Below, in pieces: positions 1 through 5,109 of a stretch of 5,746 nt of DNA. The translations under genes and the position numbers were made by a program. Source of the stretch: JAIBJN01 sp035461525 (GTDB lineage: Bacteria > Actinomycetota > Thermoleophilia > Gaiellales > Gaiellaceae); assembly GCA_035461525.1 (NCBI GenBank), contig DATHVD010000074.1, positions 1 to 5,746 on the forward strand, read 5' to 3'. Positions within the stretch are counted from its first letter, which is position 1. The number at the start of each line of letters is the position of its first letter. The notes below the pieces were generated by a model that did not search any database, was not told where the DNA came from, and saw nothing but the letters and a program-made list of their open reading frames with translations.

Positions 1-333
1 GTCCCGGATCGCGAGGCAGAGGTTCGTGCGCGGGCTCGTGCAGTGGATGCACCCGCGGCACTGCGGCGAGAAGAGCGTGACGACGTGGTCGCCCGGGGCG
101 ACCGAGGCGACGCCCTCGCCGACGGCCTCGACGACGCCCGCGCCCTCGTGGCCGAGCACCGCCGGCGCGTAGCCGGACGGGTCGGCGCCGGACGCCGTGT
201 ACAGGTCGGTGTGGCAGACGCCGCAGGCGACGAGCCGGACGAGGGCCTCGCCGGCCCGCGGCTCCGCGAGCTCGAGCTCCTGCACGGAGAGCGGCTGCCC
301 GAACCCCTCCAGCACCGCGGCTCGGATCCTCAT
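1..333 (-). CDS. Zinc-dependent alcohol dehydrogenase, N-terminal part (cut by left edge)
   Basis: Medium-chain, NAD(P)-linked alcohol or aldehyde dehydrogenase, expected to be cytoplasmic. Only the first 111 residues are in the window; the rest of the GroES-like catalytic domain and the Rossmann domain lie beyond the left edge. Seen directly: the catalytic zinc motif GVCHTD (C40), GHEGAGVVEAVG (H62, E63), and four structural-zinc cysteines C92, C95, C98 and C106, whose 3-3-8 spacing equals that of classical liver-type enzymes (97/100/103/111). The stretch ending TNLC resembles class III (thiol-adduct formaldehyde) dehydrogenases and their bacterial relatives, so a mycothiol- or glutathione-linked role is possible but not shown. 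The ATG at 333 is chosen because the conserved N-terminus begins there. No Shine-Dalgarno site precedes it, but a TAnnnT box lies 7 nt upstream. It diverges from the 388-residue gene. The family is secure; the substrate is unknown. Confidence 0.93.
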   Translation of the reverse strand, partial: MRIRAAVLEGFGQPLSVQELELAEPRAGEALVRLVACGVCHTDLYTASGADPSGYAPAVLGHEGAGVVEAVGEGVASVAPGDHVVTLFSPQCRGCIHCTSPRTNLCLAIRD

Positions 334-350
334 GCGCGGAACCGTAACGG
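334..350 (-). promoter_or_regulatory. Possible -10 box for a leaderless dehydrogenase transcript
   Basis: Read on the minus strand, TACGGT (346 to 341) fits the loose actinobacterial -10 pattern TAnnnT. It is separated by only 7 nt from the dehydrogenase ATG at 333, so transcription would start at or next to the start codon. No purine-rich ribosome site is visible before that ATG, which agrees with a leaderless message. No convincing -35 box was found. This is a weak six-base match in a GC-rich gap. Confidence 0.25.
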
Positions 351-363
351 AGGCCGCCGCGCC

Positions 364-370
364 GGGTGAG
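364..370 (+). promoter_or_regulatory. Ribosome binding site for the 388-residue gene
   Basis: GGGTGAG lies 5 nt before the GTG at 376 and is a partial match to the anti-Shine-Dalgarno complement. It favours that start over the in-frame GTG two codons later. Confidence 0.45.
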
Positions 371-375
371 AGACT

Positions 376-1542
376 GTGCCCGTGCCGGATGCGCCCCCGA
401 TCCCCGACGTCGCCGAGGTGCAGCGGATCGTCGCCGTCCGGAACCCGGCCGTCCGCAACCTCGAGATCACGTACTGCTACTCGCGGCTCGCCGCCGCGGT
501 CGCGGCCCGGTGCGGCCAGGGCGCGAACTGGTGCACGTTCGCCACGTGGGCCTCGCGCCAGGCGGGCCGGACGATTCGCGGCGAGGACTTCGGCGAGCAC
601 CTCGCCCGGCGGCTCTCCAAGCCCCGCGAGCTCGTCCATCCCGTCGAGTCGGCATGGCGCGCGCTCCTGCGCAGGGGGCTCCTGCAGCCGGACACACGGC
701 TCGGCCGGGCGGCCGCGCAGCTCCACACCCCGTTCGACGCCTTCGAGCGGGCGAGCGACGCCGTCGCGCGCGGCAACCGCAAGGTGTTCGAGGAGATCGG
801 CCTCGAGTTCGCCCGCTATCTCGCCGAGTGCCCTGCGGACGCTCCGCCGGAGTCGCCGGCGCTCGAGCGCTTCCTGGACGGCCTCCGCGACGGCGAGCCG
901 CCGGACGGGCAGCGCTACCTGCGGCAGGCCTTCTCGCGCTACGACCGGCTTCGCTTCGAGCGCGACCCGAAGGCGCGCGCCCAGCTGGCCGTCTGCGCCA
1001 ACCTCGAGATCGGCCTGCACGAGCAGACGCGGCTCCAGCCGGAGATTCTCGAGGCGCTCGACGCGCCCTTCCTGACGACGGAGGACCTGGGCCGGCGCCT
1101 GCTCCACGGCCTCCACCCGCCCGCGGCCGGCTGGTGGACGCTTGCCCGCGCTCCGGCAGCAGCCGTCCTCGGCCTCGTCGCCCCGAGTGTCCAGCACGCC
1201 GCGAGCGAGCTCGCCCGCGAGGTCATCACCCACTGCCTGATGGTGCTCTCCCTGCCCGGGCGGGTGCTCGCGCTCGGGCGGAACCTCGACGACCCCTTCC
1301 CCGAGGCGCTCCTCGAGCCCGCGGAAGCGGACCTAGGCGGGCTGCTCGCGCGCTTCGAGCCGGCCCCGCCCGCCGCCGACGACTGCGCCGTCAGCGACTG
1401 GTCGGAGCTCGGCCAGCGCATGCACTACATCGCCCACCTCTTTCGCGCGTTCCACGATACGCAGGACCTCTTCGGCCCGCCGTTCACGCCGGAGCAGGTG
1501 CGCGCGTTCTCGACGGGGAGGATCCCGGCGGGGGAGCTCTAA
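376..1542 (+). CDS. Conserved protein of unknown function, 388 residues
   Basis: I do not know a demonstrated function for this family, although its blocks look like ones recurring in actinobacterial hypothetical proteins. Three strongly patterned regions stand out. One near the N-terminus (about residues 25-72) contains ANWCTFATWASRQAG (50-64) followed by TIRGEDF. A central block, NLEIGLHEQTRLQPEI, is at 209-224. A C-terminal block, DWSELGQRMHYIAHLFR, is at 341-357. Conserved His, Cys, Glu and Trp residues in these blocks could form a metal or ligand site, but that is inference. A moderately hydrophobic stretch runs from about W253 to P270, ending in GLVAP; it is not a clear membrane helix, and no signal peptide is visible. 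GTG at 376 is chosen because a GGGTGAG ribosome-site-like stretch (364-370) lies 5 nt upstream; GTG at 382 is possible. The gene stands alone, diverging from the dehydrogenase and converging on the GH16 gene. Confidence 0.9.
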   Translation: MPVPDAPPIPDVAEVQRIVAVRNPAVRNLEITYCYSRLAAAVAARCGQGANWCTFATWASRQAGRTIRGEDFGEHLARRLSKPRELVHPVESAWRALLRRGLLQPDTRLGRAAAQLHTPFDAFERASDAVARGNRKVFEEIGLEFARYLAECPADAPPESPALERFLDGLRDGEPPDGQRYLRQAFSRYDRLRFERDPKARAQLAVCANLEIGLHEQTRLQPEILEALDAPFLTTEDLGRRLLHGLHPPAAGWWTLARAPAAAVLGLVAPSVQHAASELAREVITHCLMVLSLPGRVLALGRNLDDPFPEALLEPAEADLGGLLARFEPAPPAADDCAVSDWSELGQRMHYIAHLFRAFHDTQDLFGPPFTPEQVRAFSTGRIPAGEL

Positions 1543-1587
1543 CCCGTCTTCCGCGGCACAGTGGGCCCTGAGCCACTGCACTGGGTC

Positions 1588-1619
1588 CTCCCTGTCCGTT
1601 CGCGCCTGTCGGAAGGGAG
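1588..1619. terminator. Hairpin between convergent genes, possible bidirectional terminator
   Basis: The left arm 1588-1598 (CTCCCTGTCCG) pairs with the right arm 1610-1619 (CGGAAGGGAG) in ten base pairs with one bulged G at 1594 and an 11-nt loop. It sits 45 nt past the stop of the plus-strand gene and 44 nt before the stop end of the minus-strand gene, almost central in the convergent gap 1543-1663. Neither strand shows a T-run after the stem, so it is not a textbook intrinsic terminator, but such stems often mark transcript ends in GC-rich actinobacteria. A weaker 6-bp stem (CAGTGG 1559-1564 with CCACTG 1573-1578) lies just before it. Nothing else was seen in this gap. Confidence 0.4.
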
Positions 1620-1663
1620 TCGCCCTCGCCCGGGCTGCGTCTTACGCACCGCCCCCCGGCGCC

Positions 1664-2431
1664 TCACGGCCCGAGTCGGTAGCCCCGGACGAAGTCCACG
1701 GCGAACTCCTTCGGGTACGGGCCCCCGGGCCCACCGTCCGGCGGCGGGAAGGCGTAGACGCCGAGCATGAGCTGCATCGGGTAGTCGGGCGCCTGCTCGA
1801 CGACCTTCACCGTCCGGTCGTCGATCGAGAACTCGACCCGGCCCGGCGTCCACTCGGCAGCGTAGTCGTGTGGCTCGCGGACATCGGCGGCGATCTCCAC
1901 CTGCTCGAAGTCGTCCGCGATCTTCGGGTCGCCGAAGGGGTGGACACCGACTCCCACGCGGGCGCGACCCGGCTCCACGTCTTTGCCGAAGATCTCGCAG
2001 ACGCACATCTCCGCCGAGCGCTCCGGCGCGTCCTCGAAGCCGATCAGCCAGAGCGCGACCATCGCGTGCGGGTCGTCGGTCGCGGCCGCGCGGAGCTCGA
2101 GTCGTCCGTAGAGCGGGGTGTAGAGGCGGACCTCCGGCTGCGCCTCACGCACGACGGCGTCCGGGTGGAAGCGGTGCTGACCGACCGCGCTTCCGACGGG
2201 GCCGGCGAAGCACCCGGTCTGGAGCGAGGACACGCGCGTCTCCCCGTCGAGCTCGGGGCACCACGGTGCCTGGTCCGCCTCGACGCGCAGGAGGAGCCGG
2301 CCGCCGCCCACCTCGTAGCGGGCGGCGGCCAGCCCGCGGCTGCTCCACTGGGGGAGGTAGTACGGGAGCCAGCGGCTGCGGTCGAGCTCGCCGGCCGCGA
2401 ACGAGTCCTCGAACTCGAGCTCGAACGGCAC
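1664..2431 (-). CDS. Family 16 glycoside hydrolase-like protein with altered catalytic motif
   Basis: A 255-residue protein with the concanavalin-like jelly-roll pattern of glycoside hydrolase family 16, whose members usually cleave or transglycosylate beta-glucans and galactans. Seen: an N-terminal strand with LDRSRW (16-21), YGRLELRAAA (108-117), the substrate-side ALWLIGFED (126-134), the active-site strand EMCVCE (141-146) and the late YAAEWTPGRVEFSIDD (190-205). In active members the motif is E-[IL]-D-[IV]-x-E. Here both glutamates (E141 presumptive nucleophile, E146 presumptive acid/base) keep their spacing, but the central Asp is Cys143. No signal peptide or membrane anchor is visible, whereas family members are commonly secreted. 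The start is GTG at 2431, which keeps the conserved N-terminus; only a weak ribosome site is present. It follows the SRPBCC gene after 6 bp, so it is probably co-transcribed and under ArsR control. The fold call is good; activity and substrate are uncertain. Confidence 0.85.
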   Translation of the reverse strand: MPFELEFEDSFAAGELDRSRWLPYYLPQWSSRGLAAARYEVGGGRLLLRVEADQAPWCPELDGETRVSSLQTGCFAGPVGSAVGQHRFHPDAVVREAQPEVRLYTPLYGRLELRAAATDDPHAMVALWLIGFEDAPERSAEMCVCEIFGKDVEPGRARVGVGVHPFGDPKIADDFEQVEIAADVREPHDYAAEWTPGRVEFSIDDRTVKVVEQAPDYPMQLMLGVYAFPPPDGGPGGPYPKEFAVDFVRGYRLGP

Positions 2432-2437
2432 GCCGGC

Positions 2438-2926
2438 TCAGGCGGCCTCGGCCAGGAGGTCGTCGAGCCGGGCGAAGCTCTTCTCGGCGCCGTCGGCCAT
2501 GCCCGTGGCGACGGCCGCGTCCCGGGCCTCCTGCGACGCGTAGAGGCTCGTGAGCGTCATCGTCGTCGCCCCGCCCTCTTCCTCGAGGACGAGGGTGTTC
2601 ACCGACTCGGGCCAGTCGCCGCCCCAGCGCTCGGTGTTGACGAGCCGTGCAGGCGGCTCGACCTCGCGGTACTCGCCGGTCATCTCCATCTCCGTGCCGT
2701 CGTCCTTGCGCCAGACGAAGCGCCACGAGCCGCCCGGCCGCAGGTCGATCTCGCACACGGGCATCGTCCAGCCCTCGGGGCCGAGGAGCCAGCGGGTGAC
2801 GTGCTCCGGCTTCGTCCACGCGTCCCACACGAGCCCGCGCGGGGCGGTGAAGACCCGCGTCATGGCGACCTCTCGCTCCGACGGCTCGGTGATGGTCGTC
2901 TCCCCGACCTTGGCTGCGGTCGTCAT
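2438..2926 (-). CDS. SRPBCC / AHSA1-like domain protein
   Basis: A 162-residue protein of the START/Bet v1-like superfamily, in the branch related to the activator of Hsp90 ATPase. These are small cytoplasmic helix-grip proteins with a hydrophobic ligand cavity; the ligand is usually unknown. Family pattern seen: TRVFTAPRGLVWDAWTKPEH (23-42, first strand and helix), the W-L-GP block near 46-53, IDLRPGGSWRF (60-70), MTGEYREVEPPARLVNT (82-98), and the long C-terminal helix with GMADGAEKSFARLDDLLAE (142-160). The length is normal for a single-domain member. The ATG at 2926 is chosen because it overlaps the arsR stop as ATGA and is preceded at 7 nt by a perfect AAGGAG ribosome site. Upstream in-frame extension to about 3274 would run antisense-like through arsR in the wrong frame and is not real. 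Pairing with an ArsR repressor is a widespread arrangement, so de-repression by a ligand shared with this protein is plausible but inferred. Confidence 0.95.
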   Translation of the reverse strand: MTTAAKVGETTITEPSEREVAMTRVFTAPRGLVWDAWTKPEHVTRWLLGPEGWTMPVCEIDLRPGGSWRFVWRKDDGTEMEMTGEYREVEPPARLVNTERWGGDWPESVNTLVLEEEGGATTMTLTSLYASQEARDAAVATGMADGAEKSFARLDDLLAEAA

Positions 2927-3258
2927 CGTCCTTCTCCTTCCTGTAGGCGTTCCAGGTACCCGTCCAGCCGCTCGTAGCTCGCGTCCCAGAAGCGGCGGTA
3001 GCCTTCGGCCCACTCCGCGACCTCGCGGAGGGGCGCGCCCTCGAGGCGACACGGGCGCCACTGCGCCTCGCGGCCGCGCACGATCAGGCCGGCCCGCTCG
3101 AGGACGCGCAGGTGCTTCGAGACCGCCGGACCGCTGATGGCGAACGGCGCCGAGAGCTCCTTCACCGTCGCCGGGCCCTCCGTGAGGCGGGCGAGGATGG
3201 AGCGTCTCGTCGGATCGGCGAGGGCGGCGAAGGTGAGGCTGAGGGCGTCGGTCGTCAT
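2923..3258 (-). CDS. ArsR-family winged-helix transcriptional repressor
   Basis: A 111-residue DNA-binding repressor, expected to act as a dimer on its own promoter. Seen: the opening ALADPTRRSILARL (12-25), the helix-turn-helix from about TVKELSAPF (31-39) to the recognition helix SGPAVSKHLRVLERAGL (42-58), and the wing IVRGREAQWRPCRLEG (59-74). The C-terminal helix REVAEWAEGYRRFWDASYERLDGYL (78-102) is typical of the ArsR members that pair with SRPBCC proteins. The metal-sensing ELCVCDL motif is absent and the only cysteine is C70, so classical arsenic or cadmium sensing is unlikely. The ATG at 3258 lies just downstream of an array of GGTTA/TAACC half-sites. The gene heads an apparent operon with the SRPBCC gene (4-bp overlap) and the GH16-like gene. 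The inducing signal is unknown. Confidence 0.95.
   Translation of the reverse strand: MTTDALSLTFAALADPTRRSILARLTEGPATVKELSAPFAISGPAVSKHLRVLERAGLIVRGREAQWRPCRLEGAPLREVAEWAEGYRRFWDASYERLDGYLERLQEGEGR
2934..2939 (-). promoter_or_regulatory. Strong Shine-Dalgarno site inside the 3' end of arsR
   Basis: AAGGAG on the minus strand, 7 nt before the SRPBCC ATG, embedded in the last codons of arsR. With the ATGA overlap it decides the SRPBCC start and suggests translational coupling. Confidence 0.8.
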
Positions 3259-3272
3259 CGCTACGGAACCGC

Positions 3273-3298
3273 AAGGTTATCTAACCAGAAGGTTATCT
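3273..3298. promoter_or_regulatory. Probable ArsR operator: three alternating half-sites
   Basis: Plus-strand order is GGTTA (3275-3279), 2 nt, TAACC (3282-3286), 4 nt AGAA, GGTTA (3291-3295). The right pair, TAACC-N4-GGTTA, is a palindrome of the kind I associate with ArsR repressors paired with SRPBCC proteins. The left pair is the everted GGTTA-N2-TAACC. The same block also contains the exact direct repeat AAGGTTATCT at 3273-3282 and 3289-3298, 16 bp apart. This AT-richer patch stands out sharply in GC-rich surroundings, directly upstream of arsR and within the 85-bp gap shared with the divergent metE-like gene. Confidence 0.7.
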
Positions 3299-3302
3299 GC
3301 AA
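3274..3302 (-). promoter_or_regulatory. Predicted promoter of the arsR operon
   Basis: On the minus strand, TTGCAG (3302 to 3297) resembles a -35 box (TTGACA). After a 17-bp spacer, TAACCT (3279 to 3274) fits the TAnnnT -10 pattern. The start site would fall near 3267, only about 9 nt before the arsR ATG at 3258, leaving almost no leader, and no ribosome site is visible there. The operator half-sites fill the spacer and overlap the -10 box, as expected for simple autorepression by steric exclusion. Box positions are inferred from pattern only. Confidence 0.4.
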
Positions 3303-3328
3303 GCGCGGCGGTCGGTGCCGTCCGCGCG

Positions 3329-3343
3329 TAGAGTTCTGCCCCG
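3329..3343 (+). promoter_or_regulatory. Possible -10 box for a leaderless metE-like transcript
   Basis: TAGAGT (3329-3334) fits TAnnnT and ends 9 nt before the ATG at 3344. No Shine-Dalgarno sequence lies before that ATG, which agrees with a leaderless mRNA. No credible -35 box was found. This is weak evidence. Confidence 0.25.
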
Positions 3344-4369
3344 ATGGCAGGGCCTCTCGTCACGACCGTCGTCGGCAGCTATCCGCAGCCGGGGTGGCTG
3401 ATCGATCGCGAGCGGCTGGGCGAGCGGCTCCCGCCTCGCGTCCGTGCTCTCGAGCTCTGGCGCGTCCCCGAGGAGCACCTCGAGGAGGCCCAGGACGACG
3501 CCACCCGGCTCGCCGTCCAGGACATGGAGCGGGCCGGCGTCGACGTGATCACGGACGGAGAGATGCGGCGCGAGAGCTACTCGAACCGCTTCGCGACGGC
3601 GCTCGAGGGCGTCGACCTGGACACTCCCGGAGTCGCGCTCGACCGCACGGGGCACGAGAACCCGGTTCCGCGCGTCGTCGGCCCGATCCGGCGCACCCGC
3701 CCGGTCGAGGTCCGCGACGTCGAGCTTCTCCGCTCGCTCACGGACCGCCGGATCAAGATCACCGTGCCGGGGCCGTTCACCATGACGCAGCAGGCGCAGA
3801 ACGACCACTACCCGGACGGGCGGAGCCTCGCGCTCGCCTACGCGGAGGCGGTGAACGAGGAGCTGCGCGACCTGAAGGCGGCCGGCGCCGAAGTCGTCCA
3901 GATCGACGAGCCGTACCTGCAGGCGCGGCCCGACCCCGCGCGCGAGTACGCGCTCGAGGCGGTCGACCGCGCGCTCGAGGGCATCGAGGGCGACACCGTG
4001 CTCCACACGTGCTTCGGCTACGCGCACGTCGTCAAGGACCGGCTCACCGGCTACCCGTTCCTGCGCGAGCTCGACGCGTGCGCGGTGACGCACGTCTCGC
4101 TCGAGGCCGCGCAGCCCGACCTCGACCCGGAGGTGCTGCGCGACCTCCCCGGGAAGACGATCGTGCTCGGCGTTCTCGATCTCGGCTCCCCCATGGCCGA
4201 GACGGCGGAGACGGTCGCCGAACGAATCCGGCGCGCGCTCGAGGCCGTCGAGCCGGAGCGTCTCATGGTGGCGCCGGACTGCGGCATGAAGTACCTGCCC
4301 CGCGAGCTGGCCTTCGCCAAGCTCGGCGCGATGGTCGGCGGCGCCCGCCTCGTGCGGGACGAGCTGTGA
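3344..4369 (+). CDS. MetE C-terminal-domain protein (cobalamin-independent methionine synthase II-like)
   Basis: A 341-residue single-domain TIM barrel matching the C-terminal catalytic half of MetE; full-length MetE is about 750 residues, so the N-terminal half is absent. Seen: the opening VVGSYPQPGWL (9-19), ITDGEMRRESY (69-79), QIDEP (186-190), and a complete zinc set of H221 and C223 (HTCFGY), E254 (SLEAAQ) and C313 (APDCGMKYLPRE), equivalent to the His-Cys-Glu-Cys of MetE. It should activate a thiol such as homocysteine for alkylation. The methyl donor is unclear, because short relatives use partners other than methyl-tetrahydrofolate polyglutamate. The same family includes epoxyalkane:coenzyme M transferases, so alkyl transfer to another thiol is an alternative. 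The ATG at 3344 begins the conserved N-terminus. The gene heads a tight operon, its last 4 bp overlapping the next start, which favours a pathway-specific role over housekeeping methionine synthesis. Confidence 0.9.
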   Translation: MAGPLVTTVVGSYPQPGWLIDRERLGERLPPRVRALELWRVPEEHLEEAQDDATRLAVQDMERAGVDVITDGEMRRESYSNRFATALEGVDLDTPGVALDRTGHENPVPRVVGPIRRTRPVEVRDVELLRSLTDRRIKITVPGPFTMTQQAQNDHYPDGRSLALAYAEAVNEELRDLKAAGAEVVQIDEPYLQARPDPAREYALEAVDRALEGIEGDTVLHTCFGYAHVVKDRLTGYPFLRELDACAVTHVSLEAAQPDLDPEVLRDLPGKTIVLGVLDLGSPMAETAETVAERIRRALEAVEPERLMVAPDCGMKYLPRELAFAKLGAMVGGARLVRDEL

Positions 4370-5109
4370 AGAGCCGGATCGCGCAGGCCTACCCCGACCG
4401 CGTCGAGGTGCGCGGGCGCGACCTCGCCGGCGACCTCATGGGCCGCCTCACGTTCACGGAGCACTTCCACCTCCTCCTCACCGGCGAGGAGCCGACGGAG
4501 GAGCAGCGGTTCTTCCTCGACCTCCTCCTCGTCGCCATCGCCGAGCACGGGTTGATGCCGACGAACGTGGCCGCGCGGATGACGCTCGCGGCAGACCCCG
4601 GGTCGCTGCAGGGGGCCGTCGCGGCCGGGATCCTCGGCGCCGGGCCGGTCGTGCTCGGGACGTCGGAGGAGTGCGCCCGCCTGCTCGAGGAGGCGCGCGC
4701 ATCCGGCCGCGAGCCGCGGGAGCTCGTCGCGGAGATCCGTGCGGCCGGCGGGAAGGTGCCCGGGTTCGGCCATCCCGTGCACCGGCCCGGCGACCCGCGG
4801 GCCGAGCGCATCCTCGAGCTCGCCGACGAGCGCGGCGCGAGCGGCGAGCACGTCGCGCTCGCACGTGCCTTCCGCGACGCCGTCGTCGCGGAGTGGGGGA
4901 GGCCGCTCGTCCTCAACGTCTCCATGCCGATCGCAGCCGTCCTCCTCGACCTCGGCTTCCCCGCCGCGGCCGTGAAGGCGGTGCCCATCCTCGCGCGCAC
5001 GGCGAGCCTGCTCGCACACCTCGCGGAGGAGCAGGAGCGACCGCTCGGCTTCGGCCTCGCTGCCGCGGCAGAGGAGGCGGTCGAGTACGAGCCCCCGCCG
5101 AGGGCGTGA
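4366..5109 (+). CDS. Small citrate synthase-fold protein, citryl-CoA lyase-like
   Basis: A 247-residue protein resembling short proteins annotated as citryl-CoA lyase; true citrate synthases are about 370-430 residues. Seen: RDLAGDLMGRLTFTEHFHLLLTGEEPTEEQ (18-47), the citrate synthase helix region HGLMPTNVAARMTL (61-74), GFGHPVHRPGDPRA (133-146), NVSMPIAAVLLDLG (184-197) and ARTASLLAHLAEEQ (210-223). Against citrate synthase, H136 matches the oxaloacetate-binding His of GFGHxVY. The catalytic His of GPLHGG is replaced (GPVVLG, 93-98), and the catalytic Asp of NVD is Ser186. R211, H218 and E221/E222 fit the conserved C-terminal helix. It may cleave or form a C-C bond in a hydroxyacyl-CoA, but citryl-CoA as the substrate is not supported. 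The start is GTG at 4366, overlapping the metE-like stop as GTGA, which retains the conserved N-terminus; an ATG at 4438 would delete it. The fold is confident, the reaction open. Confidence 0.85.
   Translation: MKSRIAQAYPDRVEVRGRDLAGDLMGRLTFTEHFHLLLTGEEPTEEQRFFLDLLLVAIAEHGLMPTNVAARMTLAADPGSLQGAVAAGILGAGPVVLGTSEECARLLEEARASGREPRELVAEIRAAGGKVPGFGHPVHRPGDPRAERILELADERGASGEHVALARAFRDAVVAEWGRPLVLNVSMPIAAVLLDLGFPAAAVKAVPILARTASLLAHLAEEQERPLGFGLAAAAEEAVEYEPPPRA
5100..5104 (+). promoter_or_regulatory. Weak ribosome site for the CoA ligase gene
   Basis: GAGGG ends 4 nt before the ATG at 5109, within the last codons of the lyase-like gene. The stop and start share one base (TGATG), so re-initiation by terminating ribosomes is likely and a weak site may be enough. 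Confidence 0.4.

Noticed and set aside
197..1075. 292-residue plus-strand open frame spanning the divergent gap
   Set aside because: It is Ser/Arg/Pro-rich, overlaps the dehydrogenase N-terminus in antisense and the 388-residue gene in another frame, and destroys both well-supported starts.
1868..2977. 369-residue plus-strand open frame opposite the GH16 and SRPBCC genes
   Set aside because: It is a shadow of high third-position GC on the complementary strand; its composition is His/Arg/Leu/Val-rich with no motif.
2923..3258. Metal-sensing (arsenic or cadmium) role for the ArsR protein
   Set aside because: The ELCVCDL-type cysteine pair is absent; the only Cys (C70) is in the wing region, and the gene pairs with SRPBCC and not with a metal transporter.
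2927..3274. In-frame N-terminal extension of the SRPBCC protein to about 278 residues
   Set aside because: It overlaps arsR in another frame, has low-complexity Arg/Pro composition, and ignores the perfect ribosome site and ATGA overlap at 2926.
3293..4093. 266-residue minus-strand open frame opposite the metE-like gene
   Set aside because: It lies antisense to a gene with all zinc ligands intact; no ribosome site or motif of its own.
3112..4365. Long plus-strand open frame running into the citryl-CoA lyase-like gene, apparently giving a 665-residue protein
   Set aside because: The upstream part is Arg/Ala/Gly-rich with no family pattern. It runs antisense to arsR and out of frame through the metE-like gene. 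Only the part from the GTG at 4366 is conserved-looking.
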